This document shows, one piece after another, positions 40,101 through 55,100 of a stretch of DNA of 64,000 nt; position 1 is the stretch's first letter, and each line of letters opens with the position of its first letter. The notes under the pieces are model-generated. The model had not been told where the DNA came from, made no database searches, and saw only the letters and a list, made by a program, of their open reading frames with translations. The translations under genes were made by a program, and so were the position numbers. The stretch lies in NCBI GenBank assembly GCA_963971225.1, contig OZ020267.1, positions 116,198,936 to 116,262,935 on the forward strand, given 5' to 3'. The DNA is from Melieria omissa (taxonomy: Eukaryota > Arthropoda > Insecta > Diptera > Ulidiidae).

Positions 40101-43100
40101 GTCTGGCTGCGTTTAATTGATTTGCACCTTCACTCGCCGTTTCACCGCGGCGTTCGGCGTATACGCGTCTGTGTGTGCACCCGAGCGCCATGAGTGCATC
40201 AGGATCCTTAATGAGGATATGCGCCAGCTCCGACATTTAATTACATTTTGTAAATGCGTCTTTAATGCCTTGAGGGTGTGCGGTTGCGGCCGGGACAGAG
40301 CTGTTACTGTTGCCCCTCTGCCGCCGCAACAGTGAGTGTGACAGAAACCGTTCAACCAGTCTTGATGCGGCATACGTTGGCATTTTCAGCAGTTTAAATG
40401 CAACCAGTACGAGCAAGTTAGACATTATTTCAATGTTTGCCGCATTGCCGTTCCACCATTTGTAAATTACATTAAACCAAAAAGGTGTTAAAGTTATTAA
40501 CATCTCTGAAGTAGATGCCCGAGTGGCGAAGAATGGCAGCAGCACTGTTGTTCTCACCACTTTTCCCATCTGGAATCAATACGACGCCAGCATTTTTTAG
40601 GCCATCCTCCAGCATGCGGATTCTTTCTTGTTGCATTGTTCGTCCGCGCACAATGGACACAATGATGTACCGTGATCTTATGAGCCGACGTGACTGCTGT
40701 TTAATTAAATGACTGCAAGTACAACTTTCGCTCTCACATGATTAATCAATGCTGAAGCCGTTGTCAGCGTCACATGTGTTCGACAGCGCGCAAAACGCAT
40801 AGTGACCACTCGAATATGTCAATGCATCTCGAGAGCGGCATTTGACAAATGACACCTACATAGTTGGTCGTTGTCGCCGCTGTCGAAAATGCCTCATGTT
40901 GCAAGGGTAGTGGCCGAGCAGCAAAACCAGCACGTCGACTTTATAAATTAAACCCATCCGCTGAAACGCTGAAATGCACGTATGCGGCACAGCAAGAAAC
41001 GTGACCGTTATAAATGCTCGAACGGCTGTCTCCCTGCCGAATGGCGTCTGGGGATAAGGACACGTTCAGCCATGTAGGCGGTAGCGAAATTCGATCAAAT
41101 TACTGCCGAAGTTCAAGGTTGAATTATGAAATGTATGAAGAGCTTCTACTGAATTATGAGTCCATAAAATAACGGAATATGTCGCTGGCATCTGCCACAT
41201 TGCTGTAAACAGGTGACAAATTAGAGGAAGCAAACTTATGTCCTGTAGTTAGTTTTAAAACAACTTCAGACGAAAAGTTTTAGATCTGAACATCTCCATT
41301 TTAAGGTATTTAAGAACACTTTAAAATCACAGGACTTGCGGATTGTATGAAACTTCCTGGCTGGCACTGCCAACAATTAATAAACGTTTCTGCTGCTGTT
41401 GCGTACTGCAATGCTATTCCTGAAATTGTTATACCGTAAACATTAAAATAGGCCAAAAGTACTGGAAAGTTCAAAGCTAAAGTCCAAATGCTAAAAGCTG
41501 CGAAATGAATAAACAAATTTGATTGACAACGAGGAAAAGCAACAACACAAACAACGCCAACGATGCCACCTAGTATCCTTTAAAGCATTTGAAGTAGCAT
41601 TGCCTTCAGGCATCAGCAGTTACATGGCTACAGACTCGCGAGTAAAGTGGCAGCAGTCGACAGGAGGAGGACAGACTGGCAGGTCTGCAGGCCGTCAGGT
41701 GTCCGTATTGTTGACGCGTACGCGCTGTGCACAAGTTTTGACAAGTGGACCGGTGCTGACTGGTCGCTAAATTTGATTACTCTGCTGCAAAAGTTTGGTT
41801 TGGTTTTATTGTGGCTGCTGGTGTTGTTGTTTGTTTGCTTGGTGCGCTCTGGTTTGGGCGCTGTTGATTCTTGCCATTGGCATTAGTGCAACAACAACAA
41901 TAACAGTGCCTCGCACAATAATCACTGCGGCAACACCGGCGGCAACAAAGCAACAAAGGCAAATATTTATTTTACAAATTATAAAAGTTACGAAAATGAT
42001 TATTTTAAGAAAAAGTTTTGACAGTTCAAGTAACATAATCTGATTGGTCGAACGACGAACGACACGTTCGGAAAAATAGTAAGCAGCGAAAAGGAGAGCC
42101 GGAAACAGCGAGCATAAACGTTTAAGTCAGAACGGAATAACACAGTAATGGGCTGTTGGGCTTGAGGGATGTGGAAGGAGAAATAATAGCAAATACAAAT
42201 TCAATTTCAATTCAATTCAATTGGATTAATCGAGTGAAAATACAAGTTTTTATTTTCAAATCACGACTTGGGAGAGACGGTATTGTGTAAGCGTGTGCTT
42301 GTGTGTGTGTGCATGGGGTAGCATATTTTGAGCGATAGATTTGGTAGTGCTACGTAAGGATTAAATCGATTTTTTTTAATTATGTTGTTTTATTAGTAAT
42401 TTAAAAATGTAGGTATAACTTTCAATGCGTAGGTATGCACAGCGAGGATCGTATACGCTTTTTTCATAAGTGTGAAGCACAAAACTGTTTTTATTAAATT
42501 TTGTATCTACAAACAATTGAATTTAGTATGACCCAGCAAACCAAACGTGAATTTTTCTCGTTTTCAAGTATTGCTAAAGTGTTTAAAATGATATCGAGAA
42601 CGAGAAAAATGACACTATCGTAACGATGCATCGCGATGTCGAGAATTTTGAAAATCTCGATATCGTTGCGATATTGAAATTATCTTATCCAAATTATCGT
42701 AACGATGTCGAAAATTTTGAAAATTTCGATATTATTTCGACGGCGTAATTTTTCTTGTTTTCATAGCATTTTGGATACTATTACGAAAACTTATTTTCTT
42801 TGTGCAATTGAAATAAAACGCATATGCAGTACTGTCGCATGGCCAATCCTTTATTCAAATCAAATAACGGTTATAAGTACACGTAAACTCGGTTTAAAAT
42901 GCGCACACGTTCACGAAATAACAATTTTTCGTTTGACAAAACAATTATGGAATTCACAGTTTGCAGGAAAATTTATTTCGGGCAACTTTCCCTAAAAACT
43001 AACAATCTAACTGTGAGCACCCCATTGTATATCTTTCAAACAATTGAGGAAAATTTTTCAAAATAAAAATGCCTCGCTCAAATGGCAAACAAACGTTGAA

Positions 43101-46100
43101 CATCAAATAAAGAAATCGTCCCGATAGTGGTATAAAGTACTCAAAAAACTTCGCTCCGTAGATTGTGTTAACAAATTAATTTGACTTTGTTTTTTGCCTA
43201 TTTCAATAAACATGCTCGGCAGTGCGGCAAATTTTGAAACTACCGGTATCTATGTTTTTCATACAAAACAAACACAATTGCGATACCATATGGGAAAATT
43301 TGGGAAAATTGCCAAGTGGAAAATTTAACAGATACCGCTGAACTGTGAACACCATAAATATTTCATTTGAGTTGAAAATATTAAAAATTTTCAAGGCAAA
43401 AAATGCAAGCATTATCGAAATTATTTCAAGAATTTGTCGCTAAAAATGTATATCGAGAAATTGTTTGTAGGGAGGCAAAGTTTCCACGCCTTAGCATTTC
43501 GTCAAATGTCTTAAGACGGCTACAACTGGAACCGTCGCAGCTAGAACGAGAGCCCTAACTTACCAAAACGATTTTATTAGTTGGAGTCGGAGTTGGCATA
43601 TGAATTCAAGATAAACTTCAACAACATTTCCACCATTCATAGGCAAGTTCTAGTCTTGCTTATATATACAGGGTGGGCGGAAAGTTTCTGCATACATCGT
43701 TTCAATTGTAATATAGTTAAAATTCTGATTGCTTGTTTTATTTGAAAACGAAATGGGGAAATCCCCAATAATGTGATGGTTTGAAAATCCTAAGCAATTC
43801 CCTCGTACATCTACAGCGATTTTTATGCAGGACGGTGCGCGATGTCATACGGCGAAACAGTCAATAAGTGCTGCTAAAAGTCTATTTAAGCTAGTATGGG
43901 AAAACTGGCCGGCAAATTCGCCAGATCTTAATCCTATTGAACATATCTGGTCCAGGATTCAAGATTCAGTATTTCGGAGTCCAAAATCTGCCAATAGACT
44001 TCAACTTATTGAGAGAGTAAAACGAGAGTGGGATGCCATGTCATTGGCCGAAATGTCGGTAAAGTGCTACGGAAAAATGGGACACATGCACAATATTAAC
44101 CCTTTCAGTCACAATGTCCAATATATTGGACTACAGCCCATACAATTCATACAGCGGGCTGTTATTTTCATGTCGGAAAGGGTTAATGATCAATTGAACT
44201 TTGCTTGGATATGATTTAGATTTTAGATTAAAAAATTTTGAAAAGCAATTAAACCCTTAGTGTTTTTTTTGTATGCAGAAACTTTCCGCCCACCCTGTAT
44301 AATAGTATGTTAGTATGTACATAATTATATACAAACTTCCAAGACACACCCACGTACGTTTAGACAAGATTGTATGCATTCATTGTGTGTTCAATAAAAA
44401 AAATCCTTCCTTTACACGGACTCTAGCCAGTAGCTGACACACTAAATGCGTTTAAATGATCCCAAAACACATCAGCACCGCAACAGCAAAAGAAACATAC
44501 ATAACTGCAACATCAACAATAAAGTCAGCATCTGTGAGAACAACAAAGAACGACAACAACAATGATTGCTGCGACAGTAGGCATCAACACATTCATAAAG
44601 CAAATAGGAAAACCAAAAAATGTGGAATAAAGGAAACTCCAATTTTTCTCACAAAATAAAAAACAAAAATCAAGAAACTCGTACACGCATTTATTCAGCA
44701 GTTTGCCATCACTCTTCCCTGCCGTGGCAAGCTTCCTTTCTGCCCCAGAAAGTAACAAGCGCCCCAGCCAGCATGCGCCGATGCGATGAAGTGAGTGTGG
44801 TGGCTGCAGTCGAAACTATTGGCCACAGTCGAGCAGCTAACTCCGCATTCCAACGAGCTCAGCCTCAGACCCCTCTCATCCGCAGCCCCAGACAGAGCAG
44901 GCCAGAGCCGCAGACAGAGCAAAGGCAAAAGTCGGGAAAACAGCCCACCCATTCGGCATGATAATAAAATAATGTCGTCTGGCAGTTTTAATGCTCCACA
45001 TATTCATGTGTCAAAAGACATTTCGGGATTTATGAGCTGGAGCTCAGCGAGCGTGCTGCACGCGGTGGAGGCCGATGTTCGCTAGAAGGAAGCGGCAGTC
45101 GACTGCGAATGGATTTGTGGATTCAATTCGCATATAAAAATTTATGTTAAAATAATACAAGACAAGAAACGCCGAAACGGGTAGAAAGCCGAAAATAGAA
45201 GAAAACTGGAGGAAAATTGCAATTGAACGCGGTGGGAAGCGTTGAGCGCTTGGGGAAGACAACGATGGAGGGAAGGGTTAGCATCCCATCTTTCACTCGG
45301 CGCCTGGGTGTGTGAGCAAATTTTTAAAATATGGTCGAGAGGCGAAAAAACCGTCAGAGCGAAGGCAAAAATATGCCGCGAGCAACGGACAGACAGTTGG
45401 CGGCATACATATGTACTTATTTGAATATTAAAGACTTGGCCAAATTTTATGTGACAATAAGGAAAAATTACGCATACATTGGGGCAAGTGTTGTGAAGTC
45501 AATGTTGGCACAACTTATGGGGCTACTACGATTCACTGCAACATTTTGCGCCATAATACAACAATGGTAAATCGGCAAGAGGCAATTGGTATTTTAGGCC
45601 CTGAGCACTTATATTTGAGGGAATTGGAGTAGTGCGGTTATTACTTAGATATATAAAACAATTTCATATAAAATGCTAGCGCAATTTAAAGTTCGGGTTA
45701 AAGTTCGGGTTGGGTGGTCGTTCAAGTGGATGAATTAGAAGTCAGAGGATCGGAGACACAATTCCTCGCTTACGATCGAAAGTATTTTGTAATATCAACA
45801 ACTGCGTTTTAGTCTGTTCTCGAAATCAATGTCGAACGTATTCACTCTATTTCAAAGGGATTAATGCAAACCAATGAAGTAGGATTTAGTTTCCTGCCAC
45901 AGCAAACTGTTATTAACTCATTAGAGCATAACGTTCGATAAATCGGACGCCAAAAAAATTGTTATTTTAGGAGTTATATATATTTTACTCAAGGTTTATC
46001 CTTTTAAAACAGTAATTTAATATTTTAACTTTATGCACTAATGGGTTAACGATATTTGTTTTCGATATTTGTTATCGATATTTGTTGTACTGTTATTAAC

Positions 46101-49100
46101 GATGTCATGGCGAGTTTATTATTTTCGGACATGTACTCTAAAGCGAGCTTCAGAAACCCTGTGTTGAGTGTTGACGAGGCTAACGACGAAATTGAAATAA
46201 GAGTCGAATCCATAAAACACACACACATACGCATATTGTCGCGTATTATGTGGAGCATTTGTATAAAAATTTTCGCTCTGCGTGTATGCCTGCCCGAGGA
46301 AATGTGGCACAGTTTTGCGCAATTTACATTATTTTCCCCGTTTGTTACCCCTCCCTGACAACTGTAGTAATTGTCAGAAGAGTTTTCATTTGTGTCCGTT
46401 GGTTTTTTCTTAGCAAATTTAGCTTTATGTTGCCAAGCTGACTGACAGGGAGAGGGGAAGCGGGCACGGCTTTTGGGTAATTGTGATTCCATGGCGGTGC
46501 ACATCATTTGTCGTAAAGTTTTATTGGATTATTCAGGCAGTCGTCGAAATTTGTTTGCAATAGCAAAAAAGAGTCGTAAATGAAAAATGATTGAAATGAA
46601 ATGCAAAACAGAGAAGTGGAGCAGAGGCGAAAAACAAAGGGTTGCAGTACAGACGTTCGTCCCCATACCAGTACCCGTCCGGCCCTAACTGCCACAGCAG
46701 CCGGATGGGACCAGCAGGGGATGGAATCAAGTGAAAGGAACGGATTTTGTGATTGCGTAGCAATTGACAATAATGAGTCAAAAGTTTGCTGATTGCCAGT
46801 GACTGCCGTTGTCACTGTCGCTGCGGCCGAATTCGCTGTCTGAATTCTCTGCCGTCGTTTGGGCGTGGGCGGAGCGCCGAACCGGTTGCTGCTAACGATA
46901 ACGTTAATGAGGCTGTCTGATGTCTTACGCTAATCAGGCTTCTTAAGGCCTGTTTGCAGTCGGCGATAATCTCAGGAATCACTTAAGGGGGGAAGTACCT
47001 CTCGGAGCCGAAAAAAAAGTCCTTTTTTGCGATTCAATTTGTGGAGAAATAAAATGGCGCACATAAAAATTGATATCGTTTATATTTAGAGCAATGTTTA
47101 AGGAAAAAAAAACATTTTTTACATTATGAAAAAAAAAAAAATTGAATGACTTATGGTCGATCCCGTAAGACGTGTTGCCGCTGACATTGAAGTTGCCGTA
47201 CACGATTCTGGCCGCAATTTTCATCTGAAATCATAAAACCAAACATTTTTTTACTCGAGAGGGTTTTTTTTATCGGATAGACTACAATCTTTGCGAAATT
47301 CGAATATTAACTATAAAAATCAGTGTTGCAAAGAAAAAACGGCTTTTTTTGCAATAATTTTCGAGTCAAAAATGGTCAAAAAATAATTTTTTTTTTACGC
47401 CTGTAGTCTATCCTGTGCAGTTTTTTATGCTCTTTAAAATAAGGGCTGGATGAAGGAAATCGGCCAACAACTTTTTTTGTAATCATGCACGCCAATTTGA
47501 AAAACATGGTTTTGAGAAAACGCCGTTTAAAGTTTGCGTCTTGCCGCCAGTCGCGCTCAGCCGCTTCGGCGCCAACCAATATCAAATGGCACAACTTCCA
47601 CAATTTTGACAATAGGCTTTTGAAATTTTTTGACTGATTTCTCAATGCTTATACCTGTCGATTAAGATAATAAAAAAAAAATCGATTTTTTGAAATTTAT
47701 TTTCATACTTCCCCCCTTAAAGGACGCGCCGTCTCATAAGTCGGTATTAAACTTTGCCAATGCGCACATATTTCCCCACACCTATACCTGCCTGCCAGGA
47801 CTTGCCTTAACCTAACATACGCCGCGGGTGTTAGACCAAAGGGAGCGAATCGCCGTCGCCACAAGTACTTACATTTCTTTCCCATCCACATCCACTCATC
47901 ATCTACTGCATATTTGTTGCTTGCTTTCTCGCCAGTCCTCGGCTCTTATTTGAGTTGAGTTATTTTTCTTTCGTCACATTCAAAGTTTTTAATTACTTCA
48001 TTGTTGTTGTTGGTGTTGTTGCTGTCGGTTCTGTTGATGTTGGGATGTACTGTTGGCTGTCGTATTTGTATTTGTACATTGTGTTTGTTGATGCGTTTGT
48101 TTGTTGTTGAATTATTGTGACTATTTTTTGTTGTTTTTGTTAATTAAGGGTACGTGTCGACAGATACTTTTGGAATTTTATTATGAAGTTTATGTCTCTT
48201 TGACACTTTTAATTTTCTCACTTTTGTAAGTTTTGAGGATGCAATTTAATTATTTTTGTATTTATTTATGTAACTTTTATAGCATAACATTTCTTCCGGA
48301 GCCGAGCGAAAAGGCCGCACTCGAAAGTTTGTTGTTTTTGACAAATGAAATTTTCTAAGTGTCCCTCATAGTGCACTCGAAAAAGATTGTGCAGATACGG
48401 ACGGCAGCCACTTCTTGCGAGTAAAATTCGTATACCGCGACATACTCGTAGATCTTTTCGGGTTCCTTAGAGGTGTGGCGAGTAAGTGTAAATGTAGGTT
48501 TGTAGCTCAATGTTCTGGAAAAGCCGGATAAAGTCAGAACAGGAAAAGGAAAGGCAGGACAATGGTCGAACTAGATACAAGTGCTCTGTGAAATGTTTCA
48601 ACATTATTCAACAAATTTTATCAATGCTTAATAGTTGTAAGACAAAGGTACAGACATTGGTGATGGTTATTTCTGCAGCCGGATAGCTGCATCAGAACCT
48701 ACAAATTTGGAGGAGTTCTCTTTCACCGCGAGTGCTTACTATTCATCAGAAATTTGTGCCGTGCTCACTTCACACTTTTTTTATTGCTTTAAGTTACTCT
48801 GAACAGAGAATTTTTTGGCCATTCACAAAGGTAATATAAATTAAAGTTGTAGGTGGATTTTATGTGTTGTCAAATTCCTCCTGGCCAAGATTGATTGATC
48901 GATGAATGTAAGAGCTCCAATGTTTTTTCACAGGTCCATTTTGATTTCAGAAAGGAATGCCAGCCAAGATCCGATGTTGAATTAAAATTCACTTCACACT
49001 TTCAATTTTGTGCGTTTAAATATTTTGTTCGATTTGCAGGCGCGACTATGAATAGCCCGGCTGTTCAATAGCATATAGTACATACAGTTAGCAGTATATC

Positions 49101-52100
49101 TGTATAACAGTAATAGGCGTAACTATTGTGCGTGCATAATGGGCTCGAGGCTAAACATTATCTTCTTAGCGCATTGGCTTTTTTCAATAACGTGTGTGCC
49201 TTGTATTCTTCTCTGCTCAATGAATTGAAAGAACTTATCGTTGGCATCTCGCCGCCCGCAGCTGGCAATGCATATCCTGCTGCTGCTGCAGTTCAGCAAA
49301 ACTTTTGCAGAGCGCGGCGCCCGGCGCACCCAGCATTTGCGAGTTGTATGTAAAGCCGTAACAAGATGATACGCTGTGCAATTGCGCCTAGTACACATGG
49401 AAAGTAAGCCTATTAGGGGTTTTTATTATGGTCTGAATTGACTAAACAGCGACACGAGCAGTGCCAACAGCAAACGACAAAGAGCGAGCGGCGGGAGGGT
49501 GCCAAGCCGCACATCACAATAAAAATGTCGTACATTTCATTTCATTCGATTTCGCTTCGCCTCGCCCCGCTTTATTCCCGTTGATGCGATTCATTTTTCT
49601 CAAGTTTTCGATTTATTATGACGATGGCTGTGGGCTGTGGAGCGGCAGGCAACGGGCCGATAGCAGACAGCAAGCACTTAACTTGAGTTGCATGGATTTT
49701 GTGTTTTGATTTAGCGGTGGCGCAGTCCTGTAACCGACATTGCCATCGACAACGACGACATCGGCAACAGCAGCAGCCACCGGGAGCAGACATGCGCTTG
49801 TGGGGATCACATATCAGCCGAACCGCCACTGGTATCGGAGTAGTGGCACTGATAGCGTCGGCCGATGTGATTGGCTTTTCGCAGTGACATCGACGGCCTC
49901 TGAATCAGTGCTGAGCCGCATCGACAGCATCAGCAAGTCAACACGAGGCATTTGTCGCACCTGCATTGATTTGTCTTCTTCACTGAGCTGCTGCCGCAGC
50001 CGCTGCTTTTGTTAATGTGGCTGTATTTGTTGGTGCTGCGGTGGATCATTTTTTATCTCCACTTTTCCGCATCGGCACTCCAATAGACATTCGCTGGGCC
50101 GTTCTCCGGAGGCACATTATGTCCTTCGCACACTCACAGGAGCACTTGCAGCGGCAGGCAGGTGGCACAACGAAGTGCGCTGCGTTGTTATCAGATGTTG
50201 AAAATTTATTCATAATTGAATGTCATTATTCATTTCGCTTTCACGAATATTTACGAGCCATTACGGAAGGAATGTTTTGCGTACTCGCGTGGGTTGGTAC
50301 AGCGGATGGTGGCGCACCGGCTGCTCTGGTTTTTACATCTGCAGTTCGCAATTGATTTGTTTTCCGAATGTCAGAGTTTTGCTGCATACATGCTTCTAAT
50401 TTCGTTTTATGGCACAGCTATTTGACTGAGATGAAGACAATAAATGTTACGCTTGTTTTACTTACAAATTGCGAAATACTTTGGGATCCCATTGACAACA
50501 AACATCAACTGTTGCCCTACTATCGATAATTTGGAAATATATGTATGTATATTGGAAATTTATGAAAAATTACACATTAAAAAAAAGTCAACATTGTTTA
50601 AGTTCACTAACCAAACATATCGCACACGCACTACAAAAGTGACACAACAATATTTCATTTTCGGGTTTATGTGTTAATACTGCGCACAATGCATAAATCT
50701 ACCAATAAGCAAAAGCTCAGTATATTTTGTTGTTGTTAACTGTTTCAAAAATACAGTTAGGTCTCAGGTTAGGTTCATGTCAGAAGTTTGATGCTATTTG
50801 ATCGCTGCAGCTCAATGCAAAAGAGTTCTAACTCAAATTGTGTCACATTTGACGAAAGAAATTTTTGTTGAAGTTAACTTTAAGCAAAATTCTGCCTATT
50901 TTTGTATATATTTTTAACTATTAAAATTAATTATGAATTTTCAAAATTTTTCTTTCAACTTTTTAACTGTCATTTAAAATTATTAAATTCAGAAAAAGTG
51001 ACATAACTTGAAATAGTTCCGTAATTATTGAATTAAAATATCATCAAAACAGTCACAACTCAAAATTTTGGATTTTTTAGTGTAAAATAAAAAAAAAATT
51101 CTTAGAACTTATCATAAAGCATAATCTGTAAGGATTTTCTACTGAACGGTCTATTCGTTATTTAAAAAAAAATGTTTATGTTGTTTCCTGAAAAATCAAA
51201 AATTTTGAGTTGTGTCACTTTTGTTGTGCGTGTGCGATATGTTAATTTACGTTATGTAGGTTTAAATTAGTGTAGCCATTTGGGAAACTCACATAGGGCA
51301 GATTTGGCTCGTTGTGAAAGACCTAAACTACTCATGAAGCACTGAGTTATTTATAAGTTGGGAAAACAGCTTTTGATTGAGTTTGAATTTTAATATACCT
51401 ACAATTTATTGAACTCTGTTGGGTGGACGAGTATTGCAAAAGAGTTTGTACAAAAACAATTTCATAACTTCTTTGAAAAATACTCCGACATTGCAACATA
51501 CTTTGCATTTGCCTTCTTTAGGTACCCACTCCAAGAAGCGGTCTTTCCAATAGATTCATTACGCTTGTGAGAACCATATTTGTTAAATCAAACTTGAAGC
51601 CGATATAGTTGTGTCCACCCTTAGGTATTACAAATTCAAATTTGTCTGCTGCCGTCTGAAATGCTGCCGTGAGCCCATAAGCTCGTCTGTCCCAAGTGGC
51701 AAGTCAAGCGCAGTCAGGCATTATTGGGGCCGCCGTTGAACACCCGAACTGGTGAGCAGCGAGCATTTGAACTAGAAAATTTCGCATGGAAATTGCGTCT
51801 GTTCGTTTATCGAACAATTCGACACACACACCGCCATAAATTCAACATCAATCTTAATCGAAACTTCAAAAAGAAAAACGAACATCAGTAAAAGGCCAAA
51901 CAGACTAAAGGAAAGCAAACCAAAAAAAAATAAAAATAAATAAAATAAAATACAAATCAAAGTGACTGACGAAATCAGCAGGCACTACAAATAGTACAAA
52001 TAAACCTTAATTTTATTTTTACAAGGATGCTTGCTTTATTTGCGAGCACCGCATTCAGACGACAATGTCGACGATGACGACCAAGAAGCCGGCAACGGCA

Positions 52101-55100
52101 GCGGGCACGACTGCGATAACGCTGGCAGATGAATGTCGGGATAATCCAGCTCGAACAAGAGATAATTCTTTTATCAGGACATTTTGATTTTCGACACACA
52201 GCCACACACACGCAAACATGCTGCCGCCCTGCGAAACTGCAAAAGCGCTGACAACCTGGAGGAGGACAATCCGCAGCCAAACGGCGCAGCCGCTGCACAG
52301 TGTAGGGGTTCGCTGCCGGTGAACGTCACAGCTTCAGTTGTTGCTTCGCCTCTTCGTTCTTCTGCTCGTGCCGTTTGCTGCAATAACGCTGCTAATGCTG
52401 CTGGTTGGTTGGGTTCTCGCACATATTCAATTTGCTTTATTTGATTTGTGCTTTTGCTGCTATCAGCAGAATCCATTTCTGGTGGATGCTGTTGACTTGC
52501 AGTTGATGGCAGCGGGAGCAGCAGAAGAGCCAGCATCTGCTGCAGTCGGTCGTGGCGCCGCATTCACCGCTTCACATCTACGGGTGGGATTTTGATTTCT
52601 TGCCGAAATTGTCGCACACCGCAAGAATTCAATAAAAGAGTTTGCCGTGTTCGTTACATAACGGCTTTTGATGCCGCACCTTACCGCCGCCCTGGCAGCA
52701 CGCTGTGCCGCCGCCTCGGTGATAGGGTACTTCGAGCCATTCCGCGGCACCAGATACCTCCGTGGCCCGCTGTCAACCGTAAACAGAGAGCAGAGTGCTG
52801 TGCGGTGTCGCATTGTCTACATGATTACCAAAAACGTTTGTTTACTTTGTCTGCCAAGTAAATTTCGGCACTGTGAAGGACTAAACTGAGCAAAAAGCAT
52901 CGAATTTACTTTGAGCGAATTTGTAAACAAAATATTCATCGATGATTTAAATTTTTTACTCAGTATCAAACATATTGGAAACGCTGAAAACTGTTGGAAC
53001 TGCGCAGGTCAAGCAGGATTAGATGAAGACGCTTAATGGACAGACATTGCAATTAAAGGGATCGAAGACCATAAATAGGAGTATCCTTAGGTCATGGCGA
53101 CATATGCCACCATTAGGAGATTGGGACGGGATCCGACTTTGAGATTTAAAATTGTGGTAAAATGAAATAAAATTAAAATTGTATTTCAATGTGAACCAAA
53201 CAACTTTATTTTTCGTTATTTTACTTTATTTAGTTTGATTTAATAAGCTTTTTTGTGTCAAACATTTTGAGTTAATAACACTGCACAACAACAAAAAAAT
53301 AACATGGTTCTGACAACGGATTCTGGTAGAGGGGGCCAAAAAAAATATACGTGTATCGGCGTTTTAAAAGTTTACGTCTGCATTTTTTTTAGGGATGTCA
53401 AAGTTTTCCCCTTTTCGCGCTTTCTTATGGTGAATCGGCATACGAAAACCATGTACTATCACATTTTAGGTATATGATGTATTCAGCAATTTGGTGTAAA
53501 GCACTACGAGCAACATTTTTATGAAGGATTTTAACCCTGTAGCTCCTCTTTTTATAGGTCAATTTGACCCTTTTTTTCTAAAATGCCAAAAATGTCCTGT
53601 AAAACAGGACTTTTTAAGGAAAAAATGTACCACAAAAATATTCGTCATAAAATTCTACTATGGGTCTCTAAATGCATTAAAGCTCAAAAATTAACTTCAA
53701 CGCCAGAATGAAGCCAAAACTGAAAATGTGTTTAAGTGCTATTTCGTATTTAATTAAAATTGCTACTAAAATGTCCTACAAAACTTGCACGTGGAATAGC
53801 AGAGAGAAGGGCAACCAATATTCTCCGAATCCGTTTTCAGAACCTTATTTGAAAAAAAAATTGATTTTGTTGTGCAGTGTAATTAAAGCTGAGGGCAGTC
53901 GAATTGATTTCCCTAAATCGATCGGGAACTTTGATATGTTTCTAGATATTTGAAGGTGACGCCAACGTTTCTGTTAATATTTGCTTGCTGCGATTCATAG
54001 CTCAGCACCGTCGCATCTCGCTGCGCGCCATCAGCGTGTTGGCGGTCGTTGGTTGGGTCCCGTGGCGGCAGGACGCTCGGCAGGAGATGTGCAAAGTGCC
54101 GAAATATGCTGAGCGGACAGTTTTAGGCTTATTTGAATGTGGAGCAGTCTGCTGCCCTTCTTTTGTCGATGTCGTTGCTGGCGCTGTGCTGCAGCGGCGG
54201 GTGCTGCTGGTACGAATGGTTGCATTACAATAATGGGAAATTGGCAGAGCCTGAGAAAATGTTGTGTTTAGCTTTTTCCTTGCCACCGCTTCCCTCCATG
54301 GTTGTGTGTGCGCGAGTCGGTGGCGGCTTTCGGACTGCCATGCGTTCTTTCTGTGTGTCGGTATGTCATGCCCGGCATGTGTGCGTGTCGTTTTTGTATC
54401 AATGGCAAATACAAATTTGTAAAAATAAGTTTTTCTTTTTTTTTGGCCGCTTTTTTTGTAATGGATGTTTTTGTTGTTGGTATTGTGTAGTTTTCTGAAT
54501 CAGATGACAATAAAACCAGAAGTAATAGCAGAAACAGTTAACATTGCAGGAAACACAAAACAAAATGAAGGGAGACGTGAAAATAGAGAAAAGAAATTCA
54601 ATTCGACTACGTTTCGATTTAATTGCGAGACTTTAATCGTACAATGCATGAGTGAAATTCAATTCAATTCAATTCAATTCGCAATTTGGCGGTCGTCGAA
54701 GGGGTCGGAGGCGGAGTTGGCTGCGCTCATTACACGTACTGCGATTCACAGCACAGTTGTGGTGGTTGGGTGTAATTTTATTTGTTTTCGCGCGAGTTTT
54801 TCCTCTGCGTCAACCACTCGCTGCACACACATGCAGGAATGCAATACGTGAGTGCGAGTTATCGCCGTGTAAGAGCCGCGCTCGACATGCGAATACCCGT
54901 TTTATTGGCGCACTTCGTTAGTGGCCATTTCGACGCGCGACCAACTCATGTCGCCATCACATGCCGACCCTGTTGGCACATATTGCGCCGAATTAGAATC
55001 CTATAAAGTTGTACCCGCACGCCCGCCGCAAACGCGCAGACACAAAAGCAAGAGCTGCTTCCGCTGTCATCGATGTTGTGAGCCGTGCAGCAGCAACAAC

